Source: Bin80 sp965209015 (GTDB lineage Bacteria; Bacteroidota; Rhodothermia; Rhodothermales; Bin80). From it: 64,000 nucleotides of DNA. The DNA lies in NCBI GenBank assembly GCA_965209015.1, contig OZ242367.1:124001-188000 (forward strand), given 5' to 3'. Position 1 is the first letter of the stretch. Every line of letters begins with the position of its first letter. Position numbers and translations under genes: made by a program. Below the pieces are notes generated by a model, which made no database searches, was not told the DNA's origin, and was given only the letters and a program-made list of their open reading frames with translations. Positions 54,987 to 64,000 of this stretch are shown here, piece by piece.

Positions 54987-56322
54987 GTGGTTAGCACCGC
55001 TTATGTTTGCGGTCGCACTATTATTGATTTTCTCGGGCTACCCCGTAGCATTTTCTCTTGGTGGTGCTTCCCTTGTATTTGCAGTGATCGGAGTCAGTGC
55101 TGGCTACTTTGACTGGAATCTGATGCTGGCTCTGCCGGACCGATTATTCGGCATCATGTCAAACTACACCCTTTTAGCAGTCCCCTTCTTCATCTTTATG
55201 GGCACCATGCTAGAAAAGAGTAACCTTGCCCGAGACCTCTTGAATACGATTGGGCTTCTGTTCGGTCCAGTTCGAGGAGGTCTGGCCTTCGCAGTGATTC
55301 TGGTGGGCGTACTACTTGCCGCTGCAACCGGGATTGTTGGAGCAAGCGTAGTTGCCATGGGAATGATTTCTCTTCCCATCATGCTCAAGAATGGATATTC
55401 CAAAGAGCTCTCCGCGGGGGTAATCACAGCAACTGGAACACTTGGACAAATTATTCCTCCCAGCGTGGTACTAGTGGTGTTGGCTGACCAACTTGGAGTG
55501 TCAGTCGGGGACCTCTTTATCGGTGCACTAGTCCCGGGTGTAATGCTTGCACTTCTCTACGCAGTGTATGCGGCGGGAACTGCGATCTTCAATCCAACCG
55601 CAGCGCCTGCCATTTCTAAAATTACGCGCGACGAAGAGCACGGAGAATTGTTACGGAAAGTCTTTCTGGTTATGCTCCCTCCTTTGCTCCTCATCTTCGT
55701 CGTACTTGGCAGTATCTTCGCCGGAATTGCTACCCCCACCGAATCAGGGGCACTGGGAGCAGTTGGCGCCATCGGCCTGGCAGCTTTGAATCGCCGACTA
55801 ACCAAGAAAGCCCTACTTCGGACGATGGAAGAGACTACGAAGCTCACCGCCATGGTAATGATGCTTCTCATTGCTTCCACCGCATTTGCCCTCGTATTTA
55901 GGGGGCTGGACGGGGGGATCTGGATTGAAGATCTTCTGATCAATCTCCCTGGAGGGGTGATCGGCTTCCTGATCCTTGCGAACCTAGCCATCTTTATTCT
56001 TGGGTTTTTCATTGACTTCTTTGAGATCGCGTTCATTATTATCCCTCTCATGGTTCTTCCGGCAGCCCAGCTCTTGAGCCCAATGCTCGGAGTACCCGAA
56101 AGCACCGCCTTGGTGTGGTTTGGTGTGATGGTCGGAATGAACTTGCAAACCTCCTTCTTGACGCCACCTTTTGGGTTTGCCCTCTTTTATCTTCGTGGAG
56201 TCGCACCACCTGAGATAAAGACTGAAGCCATTTACCGGGGAGCAATCCCGTTCATAGCTATTCAGGTCATTGGCCTGATCCTTCTGATCTTGCTACCTGA
56301 TCTAGTCCTATGGGCTCTTTGA
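54976..56322 (+). CDS. TRAP transporter large permease (DctM-type)
   Basis: The 448-residue transport subunit, with about twelve hydrophobic helices. Signatures include FSGYPVAFSLGG, LLAVPFFIFMGTMLEKS, LAAATGIVGASVVAMGMI, GTLGQIIPPSVVLVVLADQL, ATPTESGALGAVGAI and NLQTSFLTPPFGFALFYLRG. It couples sodium entry to uptake of an organic acid delivered by the binding protein. It converges on the binding-protein gene with a 4-base gap. Confidence 0.92.
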   Translation: MGLEWLAPLMFAVALLLIFSGYPVAFSLGGASLVFAVIGVSAGYFDWNLMLALPDRLFGIMSNYTLLAVPFFIFMGTMLEKSNLARDLLNTIGLLFGPVRGGLAFAVILVGVLLAAATGIVGASVVAMGMISLPIMLKNGYSKELSAGVITATGTLGQIIPPSVVLVVLADQLGVSVGDLFIGALVPGVMLALLYAVYAAGTAIFNPTAAPAISKITRDEEHGELLRKVFLVMLPPLLLIFVVLGSIFAGIATPTESGALGAVGAIGLAALNRRLTKKALLRTMEETTKLTAMVMMLLIASTAFALVFRGLDGGIWIEDLLINLPGGVIGFLILANLAIFILGFFIDFFEIAFIIIPLMVLPAAQLLSPMLGVPESTALVWFGVMVGMNLQTSFLTPPFGFALFYLRGVAPPEIKTEAIYRGAIPFIAIQVIGLILLILLPDLVLWAL

Positions 56323-56326
56323 GAAC

Positions 56327-57448
56327 TCACACATTCGTCCTATTACGAGAGTTCATGAACGATTGCATCGTATACTCGGACGTATGGATCCACTGATCGG
56401 ATTCTCTACGCCACGAGAGAAATGAGTCGTGGACTCTTGCAAAACCGGAATCAGTGCGCTCCTCACGTAATAGATCTTCGGTTGCTGTGTAGGCAGCATC
56501 CATTACATCTTGAGGGAATGAGCGCAGTTCAACGTCCGAGTTGAGGATCCGCTGAAATGCAGGTGGGTTGAGGGCATCGTATCTAGCAAGCATGTACTGA
56601 TTTGCTTCGGCCATTGCAACCTCCAATGCCGCCTGATAGGAAGAGGGAAGCTCATCCATCGCTTGCTGGTTGACGAAGAAGGATAGATTTGCTGACGGCT
56701 CCCACCAGCCTGGATAATAATAATAGCTGGCAACCTGATTAAACCCAAGTTTTTCATCATCATAAGGGCCGACCCATTCTGCCGCATCAATGGCCCCACG
56801 CTCCAACGCTGGATAAATCTCACCACCTGGAATCTGTTGTACTGTTACGCCCAACTGATCCATCACCCGTCCGCCCAGACCAGGAATGCGCATAGAAATC
56901 CCTTTCAGATCCTGCAGGCTATTGATTTCTCGGTTGAACCAGCCACCCATCTGCGCTCCGGTATTGCCCCCTGGATAGTTTAACGCTCCATAATCAGCGA
57001 ATAATTCTCTCAGAACTTCTTGTCCTCCCCCTTCATAAACCCAACTATTGTATTGACGGGCTGTGAGGCCAAATGGGACGGTCGTTTCAAATGCAAACGC
57101 CGGATTCTTGCCGATATAATAATATCCAGCGGAATGTCCCATTTGCACGGTGCCCTTTTGTACCGAATCAAGAACTTCAAACGCCGGGACGATTTCTCCT
57201 GCTGGATAAACCCGAATCGTAAATCGGTCATTTGTGAGTTGGCTAACCCGGGTACTCATGACCTCGGCAGCCCCATAAATCGTGTCCAGTGAACGGGCAA
57301 AGCTTGACGCTAATCTCCACCGAATCGCTGGGGAACTGGTTTGTATGGCTGGAGACTCCGAACTTTGACTCCCGCAACCAGAGAGAACGGTTCCTGCGGT
57401 TGCAGCAATCGCGGTCTTTTGGATAAATTTTCTTCGTTTCATGGTCAT
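56327..57448 (-). CDS. TRAP transporter substrate-binding protein (TakP-like)
   Basis: A 373-residue periplasmic binding protein. The leader has a twin Arg (KRRKFIQKTAIAATAG) and a lipobox-like LSGCGS, suggesting a Tat-exported lipoprotein. The DctP fold shows IRWRLASSFARSLDTIYGAA, IRVYPAGEIVPAFEVLDSVQ, GTVQMGHSAGYYYIGKNPAF and IDAAEWVGPYDDEKLGF, close to the 2-oxoacid-binding TakP group. It is encoded opposite to its permeases and its ATG overlaps the SDR stop by 4 bases, so it is transcribed with the SDR rather than with the permeases. Confidence 0.9.
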   Translation of the reverse strand: MTMKRRKFIQKTAIAATAGTVLSGCGSQSSESPAIQTSSPAIRWRLASSFARSLDTIYGAAEVMSTRVSQLTNDRFTIRVYPAGEIVPAFEVLDSVQKGTVQMGHSAGYYYIGKNPAFAFETTVPFGLTARQYNSWVYEGGGQEVLRELFADYGALNYPGGNTGAQMGGWFNREINSLQDLKGISMRIPGLGGRVMDQLGVTVQQIPGGEIYPALERGAIDAAEWVGPYDDEKLGFNQVASYYYYPGWWEPSANLSFFVNQQAMDELPSSYQAALEVAMAEANQYMLARYDALNPPAFQRILNSDVELRSFPQDVMDAAYTATEDLLREERTDSGFARVHDSFLSWRRESDQWIHTSEYTMQSFMNSRNRTNV

Positions 57449-58152
57449 CCGCGCGGTCGAAGAGGGCGCATCACTACTTCCGAAATTAAATAATTTTCTG
57501 GTGCCTGCAAGATATGAATTACCGTGGATGCTATATCGTTCGCATCCATGGGATTTGGTGCTCCCTGCGAACCGGCAATGGCACCAAATTCGGTCGCAAC
57601 GCTACCTGGACATATACAGGTCACTTTAATGCCATCTCCCCGAAGTTCCTTCATCGTCGCGTCACTGAAGCCACGTAGTCCAAATTTCGTTGCATTGTAG
57701 GCTCCTAAATTAGGGTTCCCGACCAAACCTGCGACGGAGGCAACATGTATAATATGCCCTCCAAACCCAGTTTGCTTATTCTGGGCTTTCATGAATGGGA
57801 CAGCTAATTGTGTACAAAGAAAGACCCCCGTCAGGTTTGTATCAATTTGCGCATCCCAGTCCTCTTTGGTTTGAGAATCTACTGGCGCAAAACGGCCAAG
57901 ACCAGCATTATTGATCAGAACATCTACGCGGTCAAGACTTGAAAATGCACTCCGTACCGAGGCTTCATCCGTAACATTACACTGGATCGGCTTAAATCCC
58001 GTCCCCAATTCAGATTCCAGTAATTTTAGACATTCTAACCTCCGTGCAAGACCATATACTCTGGTACCATGTTGAACCAATTGTCGTGCAAACTCGCTCC
58101 CTAGTCCACTGCTAGCGCCGGTAACAATAGCTACCTTCTCATGCAGATCCAT
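57445..58152 (-). CDS. Short-chain dehydrogenase/reductase
   Basis: A 235-residue classical SDR. The Rossmann glycine motif is VTGASSGLGSEFARQL, NNAGLGRF follows, the catalytic Ser is in IIHVASVAGLVGN, and Tyr/Lys in LGAYNATKFGLRGF. It resembles the YdfG/3-hydroxy-acid dehydrogenase group; the substrate is unknown. Coupled to the TRAP binding protein by a 4-base overlap, it may act on the imported compound. The ATG is 65 bases from the divergent aminotransferase start. Confidence 0.9.
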   Translation of the reverse strand: MDLHEKVAIVTGASSGLGSEFARQLVQHGTRVYGLARRLECLKLLESELGTGFKPIQCNVTDEASVRSAFSSLDRVDVLINNAGLGRFAPVDSQTKEDWDAQIDTNLTGVFLCTQLAVPFMKAQNKQTGFGGHIIHVASVAGLVGNPNLGAYNATKFGLRGFSDATMKELRGDGIKVTCICPGSVATEFGAIAGSQGAPNPMDANDIASTVIHILQAPENYLISEVVMRPLRPRG

Positions 58153-58217
58153 AATATTTCCTCTTGATTAATTTAGCAACTCTTGAACCCTAGCTCTATA
58201 CACCTGTTCGTCATTGA

Positions 58218-59408
58218 ATGAACCTCCACTTGATGAATCCAGATTTTGCCCATCATCTTGCATGGACGAGCGACAATCCTCTTGGCTTTGAAATCGAGAG
58301 AGCAGAGGGTCCCTTCCTTTTCTTGTCAAAAGGTGGCCGTCTTATTGATTTTATCAGCGGTATCGCCGTCTCCTCGCTTGGACATCGGCATCCAGTCGTT
58401 CTACAAGCAATCCGAGACCAACTAGACAGGTATCTCCACATCATGGTCTACGGGGAATTTATCCAGAGTCCACAAGTGAAGTTCGCAAAAATTTTAAGTT
58501 CGGTCTTGCCAGCACTGCTTGACTGCGTCTACTTTACCATGTCAGGTACCGAGGCAAATGAGGGTGCTCTCAAACTTGCCAAGAAGTACACTGGCCGTCA
58601 ACGGATGATCGCATTTGAACAATCCTACCACGGAGACACACATGGGTCCCTGAGCGTCACAGGCAGAGACATCTACCAAGATCCTTTTCGCCCGCTACTC
58701 CCGGAGGTGACCTTTTTGCCATTTGGAGATTTTGACGCCTTGAAGAAAATCAATGACCAAGTGGCATGCGTGATCGCCGAGCCGATTCAAGGCGAGGGCG
58801 GGATGCGGGTGCCTCCCTCAGGCTGGTTCAAAGCTCTTCGCGCTCAGTGTACAACGACGGGCAGCCTCTTGATTCTGGATGAAATACAGACCGGATTTGG
58901 CCGAACAGGCAATTTATTTGCGTTTGAGCATGAAGACATTATTCCAGATATTCTGACCTTGGCAAAAGCAATGGGTGGAGGGATGCCGCTTGGTGCGTTT
59001 GTTTCCAGTGGAGCAATCATGGCTTCCCTGCGACGCAATCCCCCGCTCAGCCATGTGACGACCTTTGGTGGCCATCCCGTTTCGTGTGCTGCTGCGAATG
59101 CGACCCTCCAAGTGATACAAGATGAATCTTTAGTCAAGCGTGCGAAATGGGTGGGGAACCGAATCCAGTCCAAACTGCAGCATTATCCCAATGTAGAGTT
59201 ACGCGGAAGAGGCGCCATGCTCGGCATGGATCTTCCGAATGCGCAAATTGCCGAAGAAGTGGTACACACCTGCCTCGACGGTGGAGTTCTACTCGGTTGG
59301 ACGCTCCACTCTGGAACGGTCATACGTTTGGCTCCTCCATTGAATATTCCAGAGGAAGTACTTGATGAAGCATTAGAGGTGATTACCGTAGCACTTGCGA
59401 AGGTGTAG
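58218..59408 (+). CDS. Class III PLP-dependent aminotransferase
   Basis: A 396-residue fold-type-I aminotransferase. Motifs are YFTMSGTEANEGALKLAKK, AFEQSYHGDTHGSLSVTG, the cofactor Asp in LILDEIQTGFGRTG, and the PLP Lys in LTLAKAMGGGMPLGAF. It resembles acetylornithine, 4-aminobutyrate and related omega-aminotransferases; the specificity cannot be read. Its position divergent from the SDR-TRAP binding-protein pair suggests a role in using an amino compound or 2-oxoacid. Confidence 0.9.
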   Translation: MNLHLMNPDFAHHLAWTSDNPLGFEIERAEGPFLFLSKGGRLIDFISGIAVSSLGHRHPVVLQAIRDQLDRYLHIMVYGEFIQSPQVKFAKILSSVLPALLDCVYFTMSGTEANEGALKLAKKYTGRQRMIAFEQSYHGDTHGSLSVTGRDIYQDPFRPLLPEVTFLPFGDFDALKKINDQVACVIAEPIQGEGGMRVPPSGWFKALRAQCTTTGSLLILDEIQTGFGRTGNLFAFEHEDIIPDILTLAKAMGGGMPLGAFVSSGAIMASLRRNPPLSHVTTFGGHPVSCAAANATLQVIQDESLVKRAKWVGNRIQSKLQHYPNVELRGRGAMLGMDLPNAQIAEEVVHTCLDGGVLLGWTLHSGTVIRLAPPLNIPEEVLDEALEVITVALAKV

Positions 59409-59463
59409 CGAGATCAGCGGCTCACCAAAGATTCATTTGAAAAAGTAGCCATTTCTTGGTTAG

Positions 59464-60561
59464 CTAACCCACAAACTCATAGCTTCTTTTCAACCCATTC
59501 AGTGTTGATTTCCAGGGCAGAACTTTCCTGTGTTGTAGCATGCCCACAACAATGCCAGGGGCGATACCCTGATCTGCAGCAAATCTATTGATCGCCTCGG
59601 CCGTGTGCGGTTTCTCTTGACTGATCTGAAGATATGCTGGCTCTGGAATTAAAGTGCGGGATGCCCATGTGTTGGCCTCAGCTTCTATATCATCTGTGTC
59701 ACTCTTAGGCGAGTTATCCACAAAAACATCTCTTTTGCTGTGGAGCAAAATATGAGCTGCCTCATGAAAGAAGCTGAACCAGAGTTGGTCATCAGATTTG
59801 TAACGACCCGTCAATTGAATCACGGCTTTTTGGGGAGAAAACCACCAGGCTGCGCCGCTCAGAGCCATACCACTTAATGGTTTAATCAAAGCAAATGAAA
59901 CTCCGGCTTCATTACACAACTTCTTGGTCTGTTCCAATGCGTATTCTAGTGGCTTCCGTGTCAGAGTACGTACCGTATGGACTGCTTTCATGAACCGGCT
60001 TCGGTGATAGTCTTCACAGTCTTGCTTTTCAGCCATAAGTTCTCCGAGCCTTAGCCATGTGGCAAGGGATTTCTCATTACTCTTAAACGCGGGAGAATGC
60101 CTGTATGCCACAGAAGTGTGACTATAGCGATCGGTCCAGGCATCCACAGAAGCTACACGAAAAAAAGCCAGAAGCATGGAGACGCGGTCCGCATCGGACT
60201 CCGGCCTAGAAAAATAACCTCGGCGAACCAGCTCCTGAATCTTGAATTCTTTCGCCCAAGCAAGCTTCTTGGCCGCCTCCTTTGCCTCCAACTCCTTGGC
60301 TCGGAAGAGTTGATATTCTGATTCAATATTTATCCAGATGCTCGCATCAAGTCCAAGAACTTTTTCAAACTGAAGTGCGGTGGTTGGTTCAATCGGTGCT
60401 TTTCCTGAAAGGATTTCGCTGATAAGCTTGGGGGATCGCCCGCAGCGACAGGCAAACTCAGCCTGAGAATATCCTCGAGCTTCCAAGCGTTCCCGAAGTA
60501 CCAAACCAGGTGGAATCGCATACTCCGGCTTCCATCTTTTCGTCAAGTTTATGCGAGTCAT
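59464..60561 (-). CDS. higA: HigA-type antitoxin fused to ImmA/IrrE metallopeptidase
   Basis: A 365-residue two-domain antitoxin. An N-terminal Xre/HigA helix-turn-helix (LRERLEARGYSQAEFACRCG, SPKLISEILSGKAPIEPTTA, about 20-75) is followed by an ImmA/IrrE peptidase domain with HEAAH at 266-270 and a downstream EAEANTWASRTLIPE Glu ligand. It binds DNA upstream of the operon and neutralises the toxin; the peptidase may process a repressor. It lies 15 bases downstream of the toxin gene, the usual higBA order. Confidence 0.9.
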   Translation of the reverse strand: MTRINLTKRWKPEYAIPPGLVLRERLEARGYSQAEFACRCGRSPKLISEILSGKAPIEPTTALQFEKVLGLDASIWINIESEYQLFRAKELEAKEAAKKLAWAKEFKIQELVRRGYFSRPESDADRVSMLLAFFRVASVDAWTDRYSHTSVAYRHSPAFKSNEKSLATWLRLGELMAEKQDCEDYHRSRFMKAVHTVRTLTRKPLEYALEQTKKLCNEAGVSFALIKPLSGMALSGAAWWFSPQKAVIQLTGRYKSDDQLWFSFFHEAAHILLHSKRDVFVDNSPKSDTDDIEAEANTWASRTLIPEPAYLQISQEKPHTAEAINRFAADQGIAPGIVVGMLQHRKVLPWKSTLNGLKRSYEFVG

Positions 60562-60576
60562 CTTTAGAAAAATTAA

Positions 60577-60921
60577 CTAATGATAGTTGTTCACTTCCAG
60601 AATTCTGACTTCCTTAATCTGCTCTACATCAATTCCTCCATCGGGTTTGCCTGGTATCGGATGATGGTTTGCAATAAAAATTAGCCGATGCGGATGTACC
60701 AAGTCCAAAGCGAACTGCTCTTTGCGTTTCCCAGCGAGTTGGTGTCTTCGCTCGGGAGGATTCGTTGGAACCATTGACAGGTTTTCTGCTGCCTGCAGAA
60801 CAGCGATTCGCGCCAAGATGGAATCTCTCATTCTCTTTCCGTAGGATTTTAACAGGAGCTTCTCATCGGTAAAGATTTTTTGTAACTTGCGTGTCTTAAA
60901 TGTGATGTCCATGCCACTCAT
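60577..60921 (-). CDS. higB: HigB/RelE-like toxin
   Basis: A 114-residue RelE-superfamily ribonuclease toxin. It matches the plasmid-maintenance-killer type: MDITFKTRKLQKIFTDEKLL start, LARIAVLQAAENLSMVPTNP, PERRHQLAGKRKEQFALDLV, HPHRLIFIANHHP and the last strand VEQIKEVRILEVNNYH. The start may be 60921 or the ATG at 60912. It cuts mRNA on the ribosome when free. Basic residues for catalysis are retained, so it should be functional. Confidence 0.88.
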   Translation of the reverse strand: MSGMDITFKTRKLQKIFTDEKLLLKSYGKRMRDSILARIAVLQAAENLSMVPTNPPERRHQLAGKRKEQFALDLVHPHRLIFIANHHPIPGKPDGGIDVEQIKEVRILEVNNYH

Positions 60922-61910
60922 TAACGTTACCCATTACGTAATGTTCCATTTAACAAAGAAGCCCTGTCTTACATCCTTTTCCTTATTATGCCTGAAAAAC
61001 TATATCTACGAACCAACGCTGATCTTGAATTCTTTCGCTCGGCGAGTTCATTGGCCGCTTTTTCTGTCTCAAACTCCTTGGCATGGAAGAGCTGATATAC
61101 TGATTCAATATTTGTCCAAATGGTCGTATCAAGCTGTAAGGGTTGCTGACCAAGTCAGCTATTTAGCATGATGGTGGATCCTACTCAGTGGATCAAGAGA
61201 TCTTCGCAATTCTGTGAATCAAAGCCTCCTTGGGAAGTGTCAAATACAGTATTTGATATTGAACCCTCTGCTGCAAAGATGTGGACGATCGGTACCCTGT
61301 CTGTGGAATAAGCGTTACTCTGATCTCAGAGGGTGGTTTTATCAGGACGGCCGAAACAATGTCTCATCCACAGAAAATTATGGGACTCCGAAAATGAAAA
61401 AGATGAATCACATTAATTTGGGCTTGTAGGTAAATTTTAACATGAGATATCGTCCCCGTGATTCCGTTCGTTTTTGTTGGAAATTTGTAGATCCATTGAT
61501 TCGTAATACTCTCTGGTTCTGGTTTAGCATATCATTGGTTTCAATGCGCATATTTCCCCTTCCTCCTAACATAAACCTTGACATGTTCAAGATACCGACA
61601 TTTTGACTATTGCGAAATGTACCTCGATCTACGACATCATATTGAAACCGAATATCTATCTTCCAACTCTTGCGAAGATATCCGCATGAGTTACCAAGAG
61701 AATGAGCCCTGATAGGCCATTGTACAATCCTGGACCAGCAGGAACAGATATATCAGGGGAAAACCACGCCTCTACAATAGGAGGAGTCAAGAAGAGCCGT
61801 AGCTTTCAAAACTTGATCGCCCAAAGATTTGCGGACGTCCACAAATAATTCATGAATTGTGCAGTTCGGATGGTAGACTCTCTGGACAGAAGCTCAGGAA
61901 TTAGCACTCC
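60922..61910. other. Gene-less stretch between higB and moeA
   Basis: Apart from the antitoxin fossil at 61003-61140 I see no assignable gene. A 47-codon plus-strand frame from 61169 is unassigned. The stretch around 61440-61600 shows only short, unconvincing frames. Confidence 0.5.
61003..61140 (-). pseudogene. Fragment of a second HigA-ImmA-type antitoxin
   Basis: On the minus strand this DNA reads LDTTIWTNIESVYQLFHAKE…EKAANELAERKNS…ALVRRY, aligning with residues 71-115 of the intact antitoxin (LDASIWINIESEYQLFRAKE…). Nothing on either side continues the protein, so this is a remnant of a second, divergent higBA-type locus that was replaced or decayed in place. Confidence 0.8.
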
Positions 61911-63128
61911 TTAGCCAATAACCGCCCAAGGGAGTGGAGTAATAGCTACTTCTTGACCTTTCTTAGGGTCAACTACCCGCTCTTCTAGGTGAATGAGGCA
62001 ATTTGCATACTGCATAGAGGAATAAAGATTTGACGCTTGCGGACCGGTGGGTTGAACGATGAGTTCCCCTTCCATCTGCTGCTTGGCAATTCCGCGAACA
62101 AAATGTGCCAAGCCCGCTTTCTTTGTTATGGAAGACCCTAGTCTGGCCTTCATTTTTGAAGGATGAAACTCTGTCAAACCCATCATCTTGAGCAGAGCTG
62201 GACGAACATACAATTGAAAGCAGACCGATGAAGAAACCGGATTCCCCGGTAGCCCAAAAATCAGTTGAGAGCTTAGCATTCCGAATAGCATAGGTCCACC
62301 GGGTCTCTGACGAACACGCCAAAATCGTTCATCAAATCCCAAATCATTAAGGACCTCTCGAACATTATCATACTTGCCTACTGATACCCCACCACTAACT
62401 ACGATAACATCAGCTTTCTGAGCTTCATAGATTGCACCCTTTAAGCTCTTTTTATCATCACGGGCAAGTATGGGGCCTATGAACGCTGCTCCTACCTCCA
62501 TGACCTGAGCAGCGAGTGCAGGTCCGTTCGTATCACGAATTTTTGATGGAAGTAGTAATGGGCCTGACTTTTCCCTCTGCAGTTCATCCCCTGTAACAAT
62601 CACAGCGACCCTCGGAATAGAACCCACATGAATCTCCTGATAGCCTGCAGCAGCAATCATACCCAATATCGGAGGGGTAATCTGAAGCCCACTCGGTACT
62701 AATGACATACCCTTTTGAGCATCTTGAGCCGCTCTCCGAATATACTGCCCTGAATTAGGTCGCCGATGGATGCGAATCGTCTGTGGGTTTATTTCTGTCG
62801 TCCACTCTAATGGAACCACAGCTTCGGTCCCAGAAGGAATCTGAGCCCCAGTCATTATGCGAATACATTTTCCCGATTCAAGTACAAATTCAGGAAATAC
62901 TCCTGCTGGAACCTCTCCATCCACAGATAAATCTATAGGGATTCTTCCAAGATCCTCCTTACATAACGCGAATCCATCCATCCCAGAATTATCAAATGGA
63001 GGAATAGAATCTTGAGCAATTATCTCTTCACGTAAAACACGACCAAGTGCTTGCAGGAGAGAGATCTGTTCGGTCGGTACTTGCTGAACTGCAGACTGAA
63101 TACAGTGAAAGGCTTCTGAAGCGGTCAT
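61911..63128 (-). CDS. moeA: Molybdopterin molybdenumtransferase
   Basis: MoeA inserts molybdate into adenylylated molybdopterin to make the active cofactor. The N-terminal part has IIAQDSIPPFDNSGMDGFAL and VPAGVFPEFVLESGKCIRIM, then TGAQIPSGTEAVVPLE. The MoCF domain has VAVIVTGDEL, IRDTNGPALAAQVMEVGA, ADVIVVSGGVSVGKYD and LIFGLPGNPVSSSVCFQLYV. The length (405) is normal. No other molybdenum-cofactor gene is in the window. Confidence 0.94.
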   Translation of the reverse strand: MTASEAFHCIQSAVQQVPTEQISLLQALGRVLREEIIAQDSIPPFDNSGMDGFALCKEDLGRIPIDLSVDGEVPAGVFPEFVLESGKCIRIMTGAQIPSGTEAVVPLEWTTEINPQTIRIHRRPNSGQYIRRAAQDAQKGMSLVPSGLQITPPILGMIAAAGYQEIHVGSIPRVAVIVTGDELQREKSGPLLLPSKIRDTNGPALAAQVMEVGAAFIGPILARDDKKSLKGAIYEAQKADVIVVSGGVSVGKYDNVREVLNDLGFDERFWRVRQRPGGPMLFGMLSSQLIFGLPGNPVSSSVCFQLYVRPALLKMMGLTEFHPSKMKARLGSSITKKAGLAHFVRGIAKQQMEGELIVQPTGPQASNLYSSMQYANCLIHLEERVVDPKKGQEVAITPLPWAVIG

Positions 63129-64000
63129 TTTGCTAAAGTCACAACCTACTTATTGGATTCTGTATATTGAATTAATCGTGTTCATTGTCCCTCACTTACA
63201 ATACTTGATTCAATGCCCCAAAGAAACATATCTTATCTTGTAGAACTCCAATCTCTACTCTGAGAGCGATCATCAAAAAAGATAGATTGACATGTGAGTA
63301 ACTCAGATTATTTATCGTGGATAAGCTGTGAAATATTTCACTTCAACATTCAGGCTGCTTATTGAACAACTAGATTCGTGAATAAGTCAATGATTATCCA
63401 CATGAATCTAACATACTTCTAATACTTTGAAAATTTCAGAACTCATATAATATAAATAGCTTAGCGAAGAAATCTTTCAATTTTATATAGGTAATCCACA
63501 ATTTCACAGTTACAATTACAAATAAGTATTTTTCTAATAAAGATATAATTATACTTAGGATATAGGGTCGTGTTGAAAACTGAAACTTATGTCCAGTATT
63601 ATTATGCAAGCAGTTTTGATTACAGGGAATCCCTGGGGATCCAAAGTCTGAATATCTGCGAAAATATAGATTCTTGGAGACTCTTTAGTGTTCCTATTTC
63701 ACCAATTTTGTCGACACATACAACTAGGCGCAACCAATTCCCCAAACCTGATGTAGAGTAAACAGATTTTATTTTGCTCCCGCCGCCTACCATTAATGTT
63801 CAAGAAGGCTGCTATTTTGTCCGAACAGAAGGTTAGTCATAGATAGAAAATAATATTTCATATGGTTGGGAATTTTGAAGTTGAAACTATGATGGATGCA
63901 TCTCAGTACATCCTGTGGCTAAATTTTTAGCGTAAGTATTTTCGCATATCACTGGGTGTTAGTTCTTCATCTATAAATGGCGATATCACCTCGCCGCAGA
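63129..64000. other. AT-rich non-coding right edge
   Basis: No supportable gene. A 63-codon frame at 63570-63761 shows no recognisable features. The stretch is visibly AT-rich around 63420-63560 and holds the DnaA-box-like cluster listed separately. Confidence 0.5.
63316..63500. other. Cluster of DnaA-box-like sequences, candidate replication origin
   Basis: TTATCCACA, the perfect consensus, lies at 63394-63402. One-mismatch versions lie at 63316-63324 (minus, TTATCCACG), 63377-63385 (minus, TTATTCACG) and 63492-63500 (TAATCCACA). An AT-rich region suited to unwinding follows directly (63420-63560) and no gene is present. dnaA itself is not in the window, so this is a candidate only. Confidence 0.4.

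Noticed and set aside
63570..63761. 63-codon frame near the right end
   Set aside because: No recognisable motif, no start signal, and it lies in AT-rich DNA where such frames arise by chance.

Overview
The window looks like chromosomal DNA of a T9SS-bearing bacterium of the Bacteroidota/Rhodothermota group, most likely Rhodothermota. The reasons are: four loci whose proteins end in type IX secretion C-terminal domains ('NYPNPF' followed by 'DxLGR/DMLGR' and 'GxYxY/GVYFIR'), a three-subunit type-B succinate dehydrogenase beside citrate synthase, a GAYTGA-type AAA+ regulator in an operon with miaB and an LptE-like lipoprotein, a frequent lack of clear Shine-Dalgarno sites, and several TTG/GTG starts. 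The taxon is inferred, not proven.

Layout. 1-2.4 kb is a graveyard of decayed insertion sequences (a DUF772-type and an IS4-type transposase, both with several frameshifts), with thiL behind it. 4.3-11.5 kb is a GC-rich plus-strand block: an usher-like outer membrane protein, three secreted proteins with fimbrial-subunit-like features, and a large BNR-repeat T9SS protein. 11.5-14.8 kb is accessory DNA with two Panacea-domain (SocA/DUF4065, PanA-type antitoxin) modules. The first lies between 47-bp direct repeats that copy the end of the preceding gene. The second is the last gene of a translationally coupled operon whose first gene, a DNA methyltransferase, is broken by a 61-bp partial tandem duplication across its SAM motif. 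14.9-21.3 kb is a housekeeping operon (miaB, sigma-54-type activator, lptE, GT2, TPR protein, anmK). 22.2-24.7 kb holds a DUF6978-DUF1828 pair and a dead ISL3 transposase. 25.3-29.1 kb is a giant LRR plus Calx-beta T9SS surface protein whose start region contains a poly-G tract.

30-49 kb is mostly housekeeping: riboflavin synthase and ribD, a MoxR ATPase with a frameshifted DUF4159 gene and a TPR-metallopeptidase, NAD synthetase, aroQ, an MBL hydrolase, RNase G, citrate synthase, sdhCAB and a CaCA-family exchanger. 49-54 kb carries two tandem LRR T9SS proteins, one split by a deletion. 54.3-59.4 kb carries a TRAP transporter (QM genes converging on P), an SDR and a class III aminotransferase. 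59.4-61.2 kb has a higBA toxin-antitoxin pair with an ImmA/IrrE-type antitoxin and the fossil of a second antitoxin. moeA follows, and the window ends in an AT-rich non-coding stretch with DnaA-box-like sequences that may be a replication origin.

The most promising leads for undescribed biology are the methyltransferase-small ORF-Panacea operon with its 22-bp palindrome, the repeat-bounded Panacea/membrane-protein module, the usher-like locus without a chaperone, the DUF6978-DUF1828 pair, and the poly-G tract that could switch the start of the Calx-beta surface protein.
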